A stretch of 12,510 bases of DNA from an uncultured Planctomycetaceae bacterium (GTDB lineage Bacteria > Planctomycetota > Planctomycetia > Pirellulales > UBA1268), in assembly GCA_937926325.1 (NCBI GenBank), contig CALAZQ010000186.1:1-12510 (forward strand), read 5' to 3'. The notes under the pieces are model-generated. The model was not told the origin of the DNA. It did no database searches and saw only the letters and a program-made list of their open reading frames with translations. How positions within the stretch are numbered: position 1 is the first letter of the stretch; every line of letters begins with the position of its first letter. This document shows positions 1-7,100 of the stretch, one piece after another. The position numbers were made by a program, and so were the translations under genes.

Positions 1-77
1 TGACGGTGGGGGCCTCGCTCGAGCAGGCCAACCGCGACATGCTCGCCGACGCCATTGCCGGCCGCCAGCCGTTTTAG
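1..77 (+). CDS. C-terminal fragment of an unidentified protein
   Basis: Reading from base 3, an open frame runs in from the left edge and stops at TAG (75-77). It encodes 24 residues that begin TVGASLEQANRDML and end AGRQPF. The composition looks like the amphipathic helix of a real C-terminus, and the other two forward frames are less protein-like. The fragment is too short to name. It lies on the same strand as rpoN, but over 300 bp and a large inverted repeat separate them, so co-transcription is doubtful. In many bacteria lptB precedes rpoN, but this tail does not resemble the LptB C-terminus I know. The start lies outside the window. Confidence 0.5.
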   Translation, partial: TVGASLEQANRDMLADAIAGRQPF

Positions 78-399
78 TGGGCACCCAACCTTAGGTGCAT
101 CACCGGCTCGGGGGCGGCAAAAGTCTCGTCGCGGGGCGAGGATACGCCCAACGCTCCTCGAGCGTTCGCCGACCCCCGAGCCTCCCTTTCCTGGATTGCC
201 TGATCGCGGCTTCGGTCAACTCGGATGCGGTATAGCGTGAACGAGTGACACTCGGGTTACCAGCGGCTCCGTGGTGATCCGCCATCCGGGTGCCCCGGTT
301 TTGCTCAGGGCTGTCGCAGGATGAGAATGGTATGCTTGTCGGTCAGCCGGATAGGGTATTCGGCGGTGGCTGAGAGTTCCGAGAAACGGATGCGGTTCC
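78..399. other. Intergenic region upstream of rpoN
   Basis: This stretch of about 320 bp has no convincing gene; the short frames in it lack ribosome binding sites and family features. It holds a small hairpin (GCACC 81-85 with GGTGC 94-98) and the large branched inverted repeat at 105-182. Two weak promoter-like strings precede rpoN: TATAGC at 231-236 with no good -35 partner, and TTGCTC (301-306) with GAGAAT (323-328) at 16-bp spacing. Neither is strong enough to list separately. I saw no sigma-54-type -24/-12 element that would suggest rpoN autoregulation. Confidence 0.6.
105..182 (+). terminator. Large branched inverted repeat, probable terminator or structured RNA
   Basis: GGCTCGGGGG (105-114) pairs with CCCCCGAGCC (173-182). 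The stem continues as CGGC (115-118) with GCCG (168-171) across one bulged A (172), giving 14 pairs. The enclosed 49 bases contain a perfect inner hairpin, AACGCT (150-155) with AGCGTT (161-166), and a weaker one, CTCG (125-128) with CGAG (137-140). The whole would fold as a branched element. It starts 27 bp after the stop of the upstream gene, where a terminator would be expected. No T-run follows the outer stem, so a classical intrinsic terminator is not certain. The folding was done by eye only. Confidence 0.45.
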
Positions 400-1992
400 A
401 TGTCGATGCGGATGTCCTTCGGGCAGGAAATGCGGATGGCGCAAAAGCAGGTGCTTGCGCCCCGCATGATCCAGTCGATGGAGATCCTGCAGCTGCCGCT
501 GATGGCCCTCGAGGAACGGATCGAGCAGGAAATCCAGAACAACGAGACGCTGGAATTGGTCGAGCCGGAGGCCGAGGTGGGCGGCCAGGATGAGCCGGAC
601 GCCCCGCCATCGGCTCAGACCGTTGATGAACAGCCGCTGGTCGTCGATCAGGAGCATGCCAATCAAGCCGACTTCGAGCGGTCGTATGACTGGTCCAATG
701 AATACCCCGATATCGATGAAGACCGCCGCCGGCCTTCCGCGGGCCGCATCGACGAGGCCTCCGACCGCTACCTCGACGCCATGGCCAACATGGAGGATCG
801 GCCCGAGACGCTCTTCAACCACCTGCACGACCAGCTGGCCAACTATGACCTTGCCCCCGAGGTCGAACAGGCTGCCGACAAGGTGATCTTCAACCTCGAC
901 GCCAACGGGTATCTGCCGATGCCGCTGGAGGAGCTGATCGACCCGGTGCCGACCGATGCGGCCGGCCAGCCGATCGTGGCCGACTCGGCGGCATTCCAGG
1001 CAGCCCAGCTCGCCGCGCTCGAGCAAGGCCTGGCAGTGGTGCAGAGCATGGACCCGCCCGGTGTCGGGGCCCGTGACCTCAAGGAGTGTCTGCTGCTGCA
1101 ACTTGACGGCAGTCAGCCACATGCCGCTCAGCTGCGGCAGCTGATCCGGGACCATTTGGAAAATCTTGCCGCCAATCGCCTGCCCCTCATTGAGCGGAAG
1201 ACAGGCCTGTCGATTGAGGAGATTGAATCGCTGCGGGAAGCCCTGCATGGCCTGCAGCCCAAGCCGGGGGCGATCTTCAGCCTGCCCTTCGTGCCGCCGG
1301 TGAAGCCCGACGTCTATGCCGACCAGCAGCCCGACGGCAGCTGGAAGGTGCGGCTGGAAGAGATCGATCTGCCCAATCTGCGGATCAGTCCGACCTATCG
1401 CGGCATGCTGCAGGCAGCCAACACCGACCCCGAAACCCGCGAGTACATCAAGCGGAAGATCAATTCGGCCCAGTGGCTGATTGAGGCGATCGAGCAGCGG
1501 CGGAGCACCCTGCTTAAAACCGCTCAGGCGATCGTCGATCATCAGACCCGGTTCTTCAGCGAGGGTCCCGAAGCGATCGAGCCGCTGAAGATGCAGCAAA
1601 TCGCCGACCGGATCGGCATGCATGTCACCACGGTCAGCCGGGCGGTCGATGACAAGTGGCTGCAGACCCCCCGGGGGCTGTTTCCCTTGCGGCGGTTCTT
1701 CGTCGGTGGCACCGTCAGTGCCGACGGCGGCGAGGTGGCCTGGGATGCCGTCCGGATGAAGCTGCAGGAAATCGTCCAGGAAGAGCCCAAGGACAAGCCT
1801 TTCAGCGATGACGAGCTGGTCGAGGAGCTTGCCAAGCGGGGCATCACCGTGGCCCGCCGCACCGTCACCAAGTATCGCAAGGGTATGAACATTCCCAGCT
1901 CGCGGCAGCGGCGGGACTGGAAGCTGGCCCGGCAGCATCAGCCCACCGACCCGGCCGTCGTTGACGGGCCGGCCCCGCTGCCGCCCACCTGA
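400..1992 (+). CDS. rpoN: RNA polymerase sigma-54 factor
   Basis: RpoN directs core RNA polymerase to -24/-12 promoters, where transcription needs an AAA+ activator ATPase. The 530-residue product has the full family layout. Region I (about 10-52) is rich in Q, L and M and matches the activator-responsive segment (QSMEILQLPLMALEERIEQE). An acidic linker follows (about 53-120), then the core-binding domain (about 120-340). The DNA-binding part has a helix-turn-helix at about 398-432 (IADRIGMHVTTVSRAV, then TPRGLFPLRRFF) and the diagnostic RpoN box ARRTVTKYRK at 485-494. Length is slightly above the usual 430-500. Start: ATG 400 has only a purine-rich stretch upstream; in-frame ATGs at 406 and 412 are equally possible and would not change region I. 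nrdR follows after 25 bp, so the two are probably co-transcribed. No enhancer-binding partner is encoded in this window. Confidence 0.96.
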   Translation: MSMRMSFGQEMRMAQKQVLAPRMIQSMEILQLPLMALEERIEQEIQNNETLELVEPEAEVGGQDEPDAPPSAQTVDEQPLVVDQEHANQADFERSYDWSNEYPDIDEDRRRPSAGRIDEASDRYLDAMANMEDRPETLFNHLHDQLANYDLAPEVEQAADKVIFNLDANGYLPMPLEELIDPVPTDAAGQPIVADSAAFQAAQLAALEQGLAVVQSMDPPGVGARDLKECLLLQLDGSQPHAAQLRQLIRDHLENLAANRLPLIERKTGLSIEEIESLREALHGLQPKPGAIFSLPFVPPVKPDVYADQQPDGSWKVRLEEIDLPNLRISPTYRGMLQAANTDPETREYIKRKINSAQWLIEAIEQRRSTLLKTAQAIVDHQTRFFSEGPEAIEPLKMQQIADRIGMHVTTVSRAVDDKWLQTPRGLFPLRRFFVGGTVSADGGEVAWDAVRMKLQEIVQEEPKDKPFSDDELVEELAKRGITVARRTVTKYRKGMNIPSSRQRRDWKLARQHQPTDPAVVDGPAPLPPT

Positions 1993-2017
1993 CGCCCTCC
2001 CACCCCTCGGAACCGCC

Positions 2018-2503
2018 ATGCGTTGCCCCTTTTGTCGTGCTGACAATGACCGGGTGATCGACTCCCGGGCCGGTGACGATGGGGCGAGCATCCGCCGTCG
2101 TCGCGAATGCCTGGCCTGCCGGCGACGGTTCACCACCTACGAGCGGGCCGAGCGGCAGTTCCTGTCGGTTCTGAAGAAGGATGGTGAGCGAGAGCCGTTC
2201 GACCGTGACAAGCTGAAGCGGGGCCTCGCCAAGGCCTGTTGGAAGCGGCCCGTCACCGAAGAGGACATCGAGGGGATCATCGCGACGCTCGAAACCGAAC
2301 TCTACGGTGGCTATGAAAGCGAGGTGCCCAGCGGCATCCTCGGCACCCGGCTGATGGAACTGCTCCGGGCCGTTGATCAAGTCGCCTACGTTCGCTTCGC
2401 CAGCGTCTACCGCGAGTTCAAGGACGTGCGGGACTTTGTCGAGGAACTCGAGCCGATTCTCGCTGAGGCCCGCCGCACGGCCGTCACCCCGGACCAGCCG
2501 TAG
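2018..2503 (+). CDS. nrdR: Transcriptional repressor NrdR
   Basis: NrdR is a nucleotide-sensing repressor of ribonucleotide reductase genes that links dNTP supply to transcription. The 161-residue product has the usual family length. The N-terminal zinc ribbon has its four cysteines at C3, C6, C31 and C34 (MRCPFC and ECLACRRRFTTYER), and an ATP-cone follows (about 46-136; KKDGEREPFDRDKL, then AYVRFASVYREFKDV). ATG 2018 is chosen because the zinc ribbon begins immediately after it; a longer reading from 1961 overlaps rpoN and adds residues foreign to the family. The upstream ribosome binding site is weak (GGAA). It lies 25 bp after rpoN on the same strand. Its last 20 bases overlap the 3' end of moaC on the other strand. 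No ribonucleotide reductase gene is in the window, so it must act elsewhere. Confidence 0.95.
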   Translation: MRCPFCRADNDRVIDSRAGDDGASIRRRRECLACRRRFTTYERAERQFLSVLKKDGEREPFDRDKLKRGLAKACWKRPVTEEDIEGIIATLETELYGGYESEVPSGILGTRLMELLRAVDQVAYVRFASVYREFKDVRDFVEELEPILAEARRTAVTPDQP

Positions 2504-2993
2504 TGGCGGCATCGGGGCCCGGCGGTCGAGCATAGTCGCCGCGGCTGCCACCGGTCTTCGCCTCCAGCCGCACCGCTTCGACGGTCATGCCTCGGTCGAG
2601 CGACTTGGTCATGTCATAGACCGTGAGGGCTGCGGCAGTCACTGCTGCCAGGGCCTCCATCTCGACACCTGTCTTGGCGGTTGCGCGGACGGTCGCCGCG
2701 ATCGCCACGGCGGCCACTCCTGACGCATCGGCATCGACGAGTCGTAATTCGACGTCAACGCCGTCCAGTGGCAGGGGGTGGCAGAGCGGCACGATGTCGG
2801 CCGTCCGCTTGGCCGCCATGATGCCAGCGAGGCGGGCGGTGGCGATCGGATCACCCTTGACCAGCTCGCCGTTCCGAATGGCTGCCAGCGTGGCCGGCTG
2901 CATCGAGAGCCGGCCGCTGGCAGTGGCCGTCCGCAGGGTGACCGGCTTCTCGCCGACGTCGATCATCTGAATGGGGTGAAGCGACGGTTCCAT
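2484..2993 (-). CDS. moaC: Cyclic pyranopterin monophosphate synthase MoaC
   Basis: MoaC works with MoaA in the first stage of molybdenum cofactor synthesis, converting the MoaA product (3',8-cyclo-7,8-dihydro-GTP) to cyclic pyranopterin monophosphate in the cytoplasm. The 169-residue product is of family length. Conserved residues seen include K46 (LVKGDPIATARLAGI), H72 (VPLCHPLPL), E111 and E113 (KTGVEMEAL), and D127 and K130 (YDMTKSLD), which by family knowledge form the active site. The C-terminus ends in a Gly/Pro/Ala-rich tail. ATG 2993 is preferred because HPIQMIDVGEK then lies at the family position. ATG 3005 would add four residues, and neither has a clear Shine-Dalgarno sequence. 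A much longer upstream reading runs through hairpins and is not real. No other moa genes are nearby. The 3' end overlaps nrdR by 20 bp in convergent orientation. Confidence 0.93.
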   Translation of the reverse strand: MEPSLHPIQMIDVGEKPVTLRTATASGRLSMQPATLAAIRNGELVKGDPIATARLAGIMAAKRTADIVPLCHPLPLDGVDVELRLVDADASGVAAVAIAATVRATAKTGVEMEALAAVTAAALTVYDMTKSLDRGMTVEAVRLEAKTGGSRGDYARPPGPDAATTAGPG

Positions 2994-3006
2994 GCACGAG
3001 AGCATA

Positions 3007-3082
3007 CGCCGGCTTTCGGCGCACGGGCAGCCCCTGGCAAACACACGGGGGCCGATGTGCCTTGCTGGCACACCGGCCCCCG
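3007..3082 (-). promoter_or_regulatory. Two hairpins in the moaC leader
   Basis: Two inverted repeats lie directly upstream of moaC. The larger pairs CGGGGGCCG (3046-3054) with CGGCCCCCG (3074-3082) and TGTGCC (3056-3061) with GGCACA (3067-3072). It has one A/C mismatch and a 5-base loop, 15 pairs in all. The smaller pairs CGCCG (3007-3011) with CGGCG (3017-3021) and abuts the possible ATG at 3005, so in mRNA it could hide the initiation region. Molybdenum-cofactor genes are sometimes controlled by leader RNAs, but I cannot match this to the known Moco motif. It may be a plain terminator or a regulatory leader. Confidence 0.35.
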
Positions 3083-3119
3083 GCATGGAGTCGCTGGAGA
3101 AGAACTCGTCTAACTGTAC

Positions 3120-3209
3120 GTGGAAAAAGCCATCCATGGCCTTTTTCCACTCGGGGCAATCCCGAAACGCCAAGGGTTTCGGGATTGCCGTTCGCCGCAT
3201 CCTGCGGCG
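3120..3209 (+). repeat. Three-hairpin module, copy A
   Basis: Three hairpins stand nearly end to end. Hairpin 1: GTGGAAAAAGCCAT (3120-3133) pairs with 3136-3150, with one extra C in the right arm; its tip is CCATCCATGG, and A5/T5 runs flank a short GC core. Hairpin 2: a perfect 14-bp stem, 3155-3168 with 3176-3189, around the 7-base loop GCCAAGG. Hairpin 3: CGCCGCA (3193-3199) with TGCGGCG (3203-3209) around TCC, containing CGCATCCTGC. The module fills the gap just past the TAA (3210-3212) of the regulator gene on the other strand. The same order of tips and loops recurs after fae (12261 onward). It may also serve as a bidirectional terminator. Confidence 0.75.
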
Positions 3210-3782
3210 TTACACGAGCTCTTTGCGTGAACCGATCAGCGTCCGGAGCCGCTCGGCCAGCAGGGCCACGTCGAAGGGCTTCTTGAAGCTCTCGTTGACG
3301 TGAGCCCGATCGACCGTGATCTGCGAGCCGTCGTCGGGCAGCAGGGCGATCACGATCGTGTCGGCGTACTCGCTGTTTCGCCGCAGATTCTGGCAGATCT
3401 GCTGGGCGTCGATCCGGCCGATCGCATAGTCCACCACGATGCAGTCGGGATGGAAGCTCTCGGCCTGGATGCCCGCCTCGAACCCGCTGGCGGCCACCTG
3501 AATTTTGAATGACTGCTCGGCCGGCAGATGCCGTTTGAGGTTTTCAATCAGCAACTGATCCTGCCCGACCATCAGCACCTTGGCCATGGCCTCGTCCTCG
3601 AGGTCGCCCAGCGGCATGCCGTGCTCCTTGAGGAACTTGATCAGATATTCCCGCGGAATGCGGCGGTCCTGCGACCCGGGAATGCGATAGCCCTTGAGCC
3701 TGCCCGAGTCGAACCATTTGCTCACGGTCCGCGGGGCAACCTTGCAGATCTTCGCGACCTGGCCTGTTGTAAACACCTTCAT
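3210..3782 (-). CDS. Orphan regulator: excisionase-type HTH plus receiver-like domain
   Basis: The 190-residue protein has two parts. Residues 1-53 form a MerR/excisionase-type helix-turn-helix (FTTGQVAKICKVAPRTVSKW, then GRLKGYRIPGSQDRRIP and YLIKFLKEHG). Residues 67-186 resemble a response-regulator receiver fold (AKVLMVGQDQ; CIVVDYAIG with candidate phospho-acceptor D118; NESFKKPFD with the conserved-type K168). The domain order is reversed from usual regulators. The acidic pair normally at the first strand is reduced to D75 and the usual Thr/Ser position reads IALLPDDG, so phosphorylation is uncertain. No sensor kinase is nearby. The start is well supported: GGAG lies 8 bases before the ATG. 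As I recall, related proteins are common in planctomycetes. Targets are unknown. The stop codon touches hairpin 3 of repeat module A. Confidence 0.85.
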   Translation of the reverse strand: MKVFTTGQVAKICKVAPRTVSKWFDSGRLKGYRIPGSQDRRIPREYLIKFLKEHGMPLGDLEDEAMAKVLMVGQDQLLIENLKRHLPAEQSFKIQVAASGFEAGIQAESFHPDCIVVDYAIGRIDAQQICQNLRRNSEYADTIVIALLPDDGSQITVDRAHVNESFKKPFDVALLAERLRTLIGSRKELV

Positions 3783-4150
3783 TACATGGACTCCATTGGA
3801 TCTTCGTGTCCGGACTCATCTTCGGCCAGCCCGAACTCGCGGTGAGTGTCGAGACACGGCCCCCCCGACGCGGTTCAAACCATCGGGAAGGCCGCGTCGC
3901 CAACTTCCGACGGGGCGGTGCTACGCAGTGGGGGCCGTGAGAAAAGCAATCCGCCCGCCCGACGGGCGATCGATCGATCGACCGGTCAGGCGATTGCCAA
4001 GACCCGCAGGATCCCCCCCTGCGTCATGATTCCATCGTGTCTGGTTCGCACCAGGACACTCAGGAAACATGACCGTCCAAAGGGGTAGATCGAAAGATCA
4101 TGTCGTGAGACTTGAGCCGTTCTTCCGGAAGAATCTGGTCACGCCGCTGA
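3783..4150. other. Intergenic region between the regulator gene and smc
   Basis: No gene is seen in these 368 bp, which lie downstream of smc and upstream of the HTH/receiver-like regulator, both on the - strand. Notable contents are a run of seven C (3860-3866), a GATCGATCGATCGA tract within 3968-3982, a branched inverted repeat (3946-3997), a hairpin GTGTC-TGGT with ACCA-G-GACAC (4037-4059), and a perfect 14-bp palindrome TTCTTCCGGAAGAA (4120-4133) 17 bp beyond the smc stop. The palindrome could be a protein-binding site, or part of the smc 3' end. I found no convincing promoter for the regulator. Confidence 0.5.
3946..3997. repeat. Branched inverted repeat upstream of the regulator gene
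   Basis: GCAAT (3946-3950) pairs with ATTGC (3993-3997). After one bulged C, CGCC (3952-3955) pairs with GGCG (3989-3992). Inside are a tight hairpin CGCCC (3956-3960) with GGGCG (3964-3968) and the self-complementary CGATCGATCG and ACCGGT strings. The outer stem has 9 pairs. It could be a structured terminator for smc, or a regulatory element in the region upstream of the regulator gene. Assigned by eye without an energy calculation. Confidence 0.35.
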
Positions 4151-7100
4151 TCAGGCTGCTGCCGACCGTACCGAGGCCGCTGTCGCCTCGAACCGCACGG
4201 CGACCCGCTTGGAGACGCCTGACTCTTCCATGGTGACCCCGTAGAGGGTCGTGGCGGTGGCCATGGTCTTCTTGGAGTGGGTGACAACAATAAATTGAGT
4301 CGCCGAGAGAAAATCCCGCAGCACCCCCACAAACCGGTCAACGTTGGCCTCATCGAGCGCTGCATCGACCTCGTCGAGAACACAGAAGGGGCTGGGCCGC
4401 GACCGGAAGATGGCCAGCAGCAGGGCGACGCAGGTCATCGTCTTTTCGCCGCCCGACAGCAGCGAGATGTTGCGGGGCTCTTTGCCGGGGGGGCGGGCGA
4501 CGATTTCGACCGTTGTTTCCAGCAGGTCCATGTCGGGGTCGAGCACGATGTCGGCCTGGCCACCCCCGAACAGCCTTTCAAACAGCTCGCGGAACTCCCC
4601 GCGGACCCGCTCGATGGTGTCACCCAGCAGCCGCCGGCTCTCCTCGTCGATCCGCTCAATCAGCTTCTCGACCGCCTGCTTGGCCTCGGTGACGTCGGCC
4701 AGCTGCCCTTCCAACTCCCCCAGCCTGCCGGCCAGGGCCTCGGCTTCGGCGAGGGCTTCCAGGTTGACTGAGCCGATTGAGCCGAGTTTGCGGCGGACCT
4801 CCTCGATGGCGGCATCGAGTTCGTCGCGGGCGGCGGGAACCTCGATCGGCTCCCCTTCGAAGTCGGTCGTTGCCGGTGTCGGCAACGGCACGGTGGGGTC
4901 AATCTGATAGTCGTCCTGCAGCCGCTCGAGGATGCGGCTCTGCTGGTGGCTGGCGGTCTCACGTTCGAGCGCCGCGGCATGGGACCGCTCGCCAGCGGTC
5001 TGGATGGTCTGCCGAGAGCTCTCGAGTGTGGCTGTGGCCAGTCGTTTTGCCGACTGAATGGCAGCCTGCCGATCGGCGAACTCCTGCAATGCCCGGGCGG
5101 CCCGTTCTGCGGCCAGGCAGGCCTCGGCGAACCGGTCGCCGGCCGCCAGCCGCTCCAGATCGACCGCGGCCAGCCGCTGATCGATCGCCAGCTTGCGGTC
5201 GCGGACGGCGGTGAGCTCTTGCTGCCGGGTCTCGGCTGTGGCCAGCCGGGCGGCAAGGGTTGCCTCGATCGCCGCGGCCCGTTCCCGGCAGCTGGCCTGG
5301 TCCCGCTGCAAGCCGGCGACCGCGGCCAGCACCTGCTCCCTGGACTGGTCGATGGCCGCCAGATTGGCTTCGGCTGTCTCGATTTTTTGGGTGATTGCCG
5401 CCAGCTGGACCTCGCAATCGGCCTGGCTGGCAGCAGCCGCTCGGACCGCGTCGGCGGCGGCGACCGCCTGGGCCTCGGCCTCGTGGAGCTGGCGTTGCGT
5501 GCGGTCCACGCCCTGACGGCAGCCGCTCAGTTCCCGCTCGAGCCGGTCGCGGTCACTCCGTTGGGCCGCCCGCTCCGCGGCCAGTTCCTGCTGCCGGGCC
5601 CCAAGCTGTTGTTGTTCGGTGCGGCGGGCTTCCAGCAGTCGCTGGGCGGTTCTGAGTCGGTCGGTCGCAGACTCGGTTTCAGCCTCGAGCAGCCGCAGGC
5701 GGGCCTCGAGGTCTCGGCGTTCACTCCGGCGGCTGACCAGTCCCGCGCCGGTGCCGCGAGACCCGATTTCAAAGCCTCCGTCCGCGGAAAGCCAGCAGCC
5801 ATCTTCAGCCAGCAGGAGGCTGCCCGCCGGGACCACCGGCATCAGGCGACGGGCCGTGGCGAGCGAGTCGACCACCCAGACGCGGCCAAGCAGGCAGCGG
5901 CAGAGTCGGGCGGTGGCTGGGGTGTCGGCTGACTCATCCACCAGATCGACCGGTACGGGAGGACCGATGAAGGCGGGGTCGCAGCCGCGACGGTCTGCCG
6001 TGATCAGGCGGTCAAGCCGACCGATCAGGCCGCTCGTATCGACCGGGCAGCTGGCCGGGTCGAAGACGGGCGGCTCTGCCAGCCGGTCCAGCGCAATGAA
6101 ACCGACACGGCCACCGGCCCGCGTGACCGCGGCGGCAGCCTCAGTCGCCGTCCAGCCTCGGTACCAGTCGAGCAGCTCCGGCAGGGCGGCGACAACCAGA
6201 CGTTCACCGAGAACGCCGATGGCAATGTCGACAAGGCTGGCCCAGCGGGCCGTGGCCACGATCAGGTCGGCCGGCAGGCCGAGCAGGCCGGGGATGCGCT
6301 GTTTCGCCTCTTCGAGCAGGGTGCGGGTTGCCGCCGACAGGCCTTCATGGCTGTTGATCAGCTCGTCGACAAACTGCTGCCGGTCACGGGTTGCCTCGAG
6401 GCGGGCCTTGTGATCGGTGAGCACCTGCCAGGCGGCATCGACGGCGGCTGCCGCCGCCTGCTGGTCGGCTTCGAGCTGCCGCTGCCGGCCAGCGAGCTCG
6501 GCTGCCCGGTGATCGAGGGCGGTCAGGGTGCCGTCAGCCGAGGCGATCAGTTCCTCCAGCCGTTTGACCTGCGTCCAGGCAGCTTCCAGATCGTCGCGGC
6601 AGGTTTCGACCTGCTGCAGGGCGGCCGCCGCGGTGTCCCGACGTTGGCCCGCCACCAGCTCGGCCTGCCGGTGGTCGAACTGCTGCCGGTCGAGCTGCCG
6701 CCGGAGTTCACTCAGCTCCTGCTCGCTGGCGGTCGCATCCTGGTGTGAGCCGGCGGCCTGCTGCTCCTGCCGCTGGAGGGCGAGCGTGACCTGTTCGCTT
6801 TCGGCTGCGACTCTGGCCTGCTCGGCATGGGCTGCGGCGATCGCCGTCCGGGCGGCCCGCAGCTGATCGGCGGCTTCGGTGACAGCCTGGCGGGTGGCCG
6901 CCACTTCACCCTCGAGGTCGGCACGTCGACTGCGGAGCGAGTCGCAGCGGGCTTCGGCGGCCGCCGCCCGCTCGCGGTCGAGTGTCAGCTGCTGGCGGGC
7001 CGCAGCCAAGTCGGGCTCGAGTTGTCGTTCGTCAGTGGCAAGCTGGTTGAGCTGCGTGCTGGCGGCCGCCTGCTGCTGTTCGGCGGCATGCAGCTGCTCG

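Noticed and set aside
343..2136. 597-residue open frame antisense to rpoN
   Set aside because: It mirrors rpoN over its whole length, shows no family motifs, and is explained by high GC at third codon positions suppressing stops on the complement.
2994..3200. N-terminal extension of moaC to 3200
   Set aside because: It would translate the three-hairpin module and the leader hairpins; the MoaC family starts at the residues encoded near 2993.
3968..3982. GATC repeat tract as a replication origin or DnaA-box region
   Set aside because: Only a few GATC copies, no DnaA boxes and no dnaA or dnaN gene nearby; it is better seen as part of the local inverted repeat.
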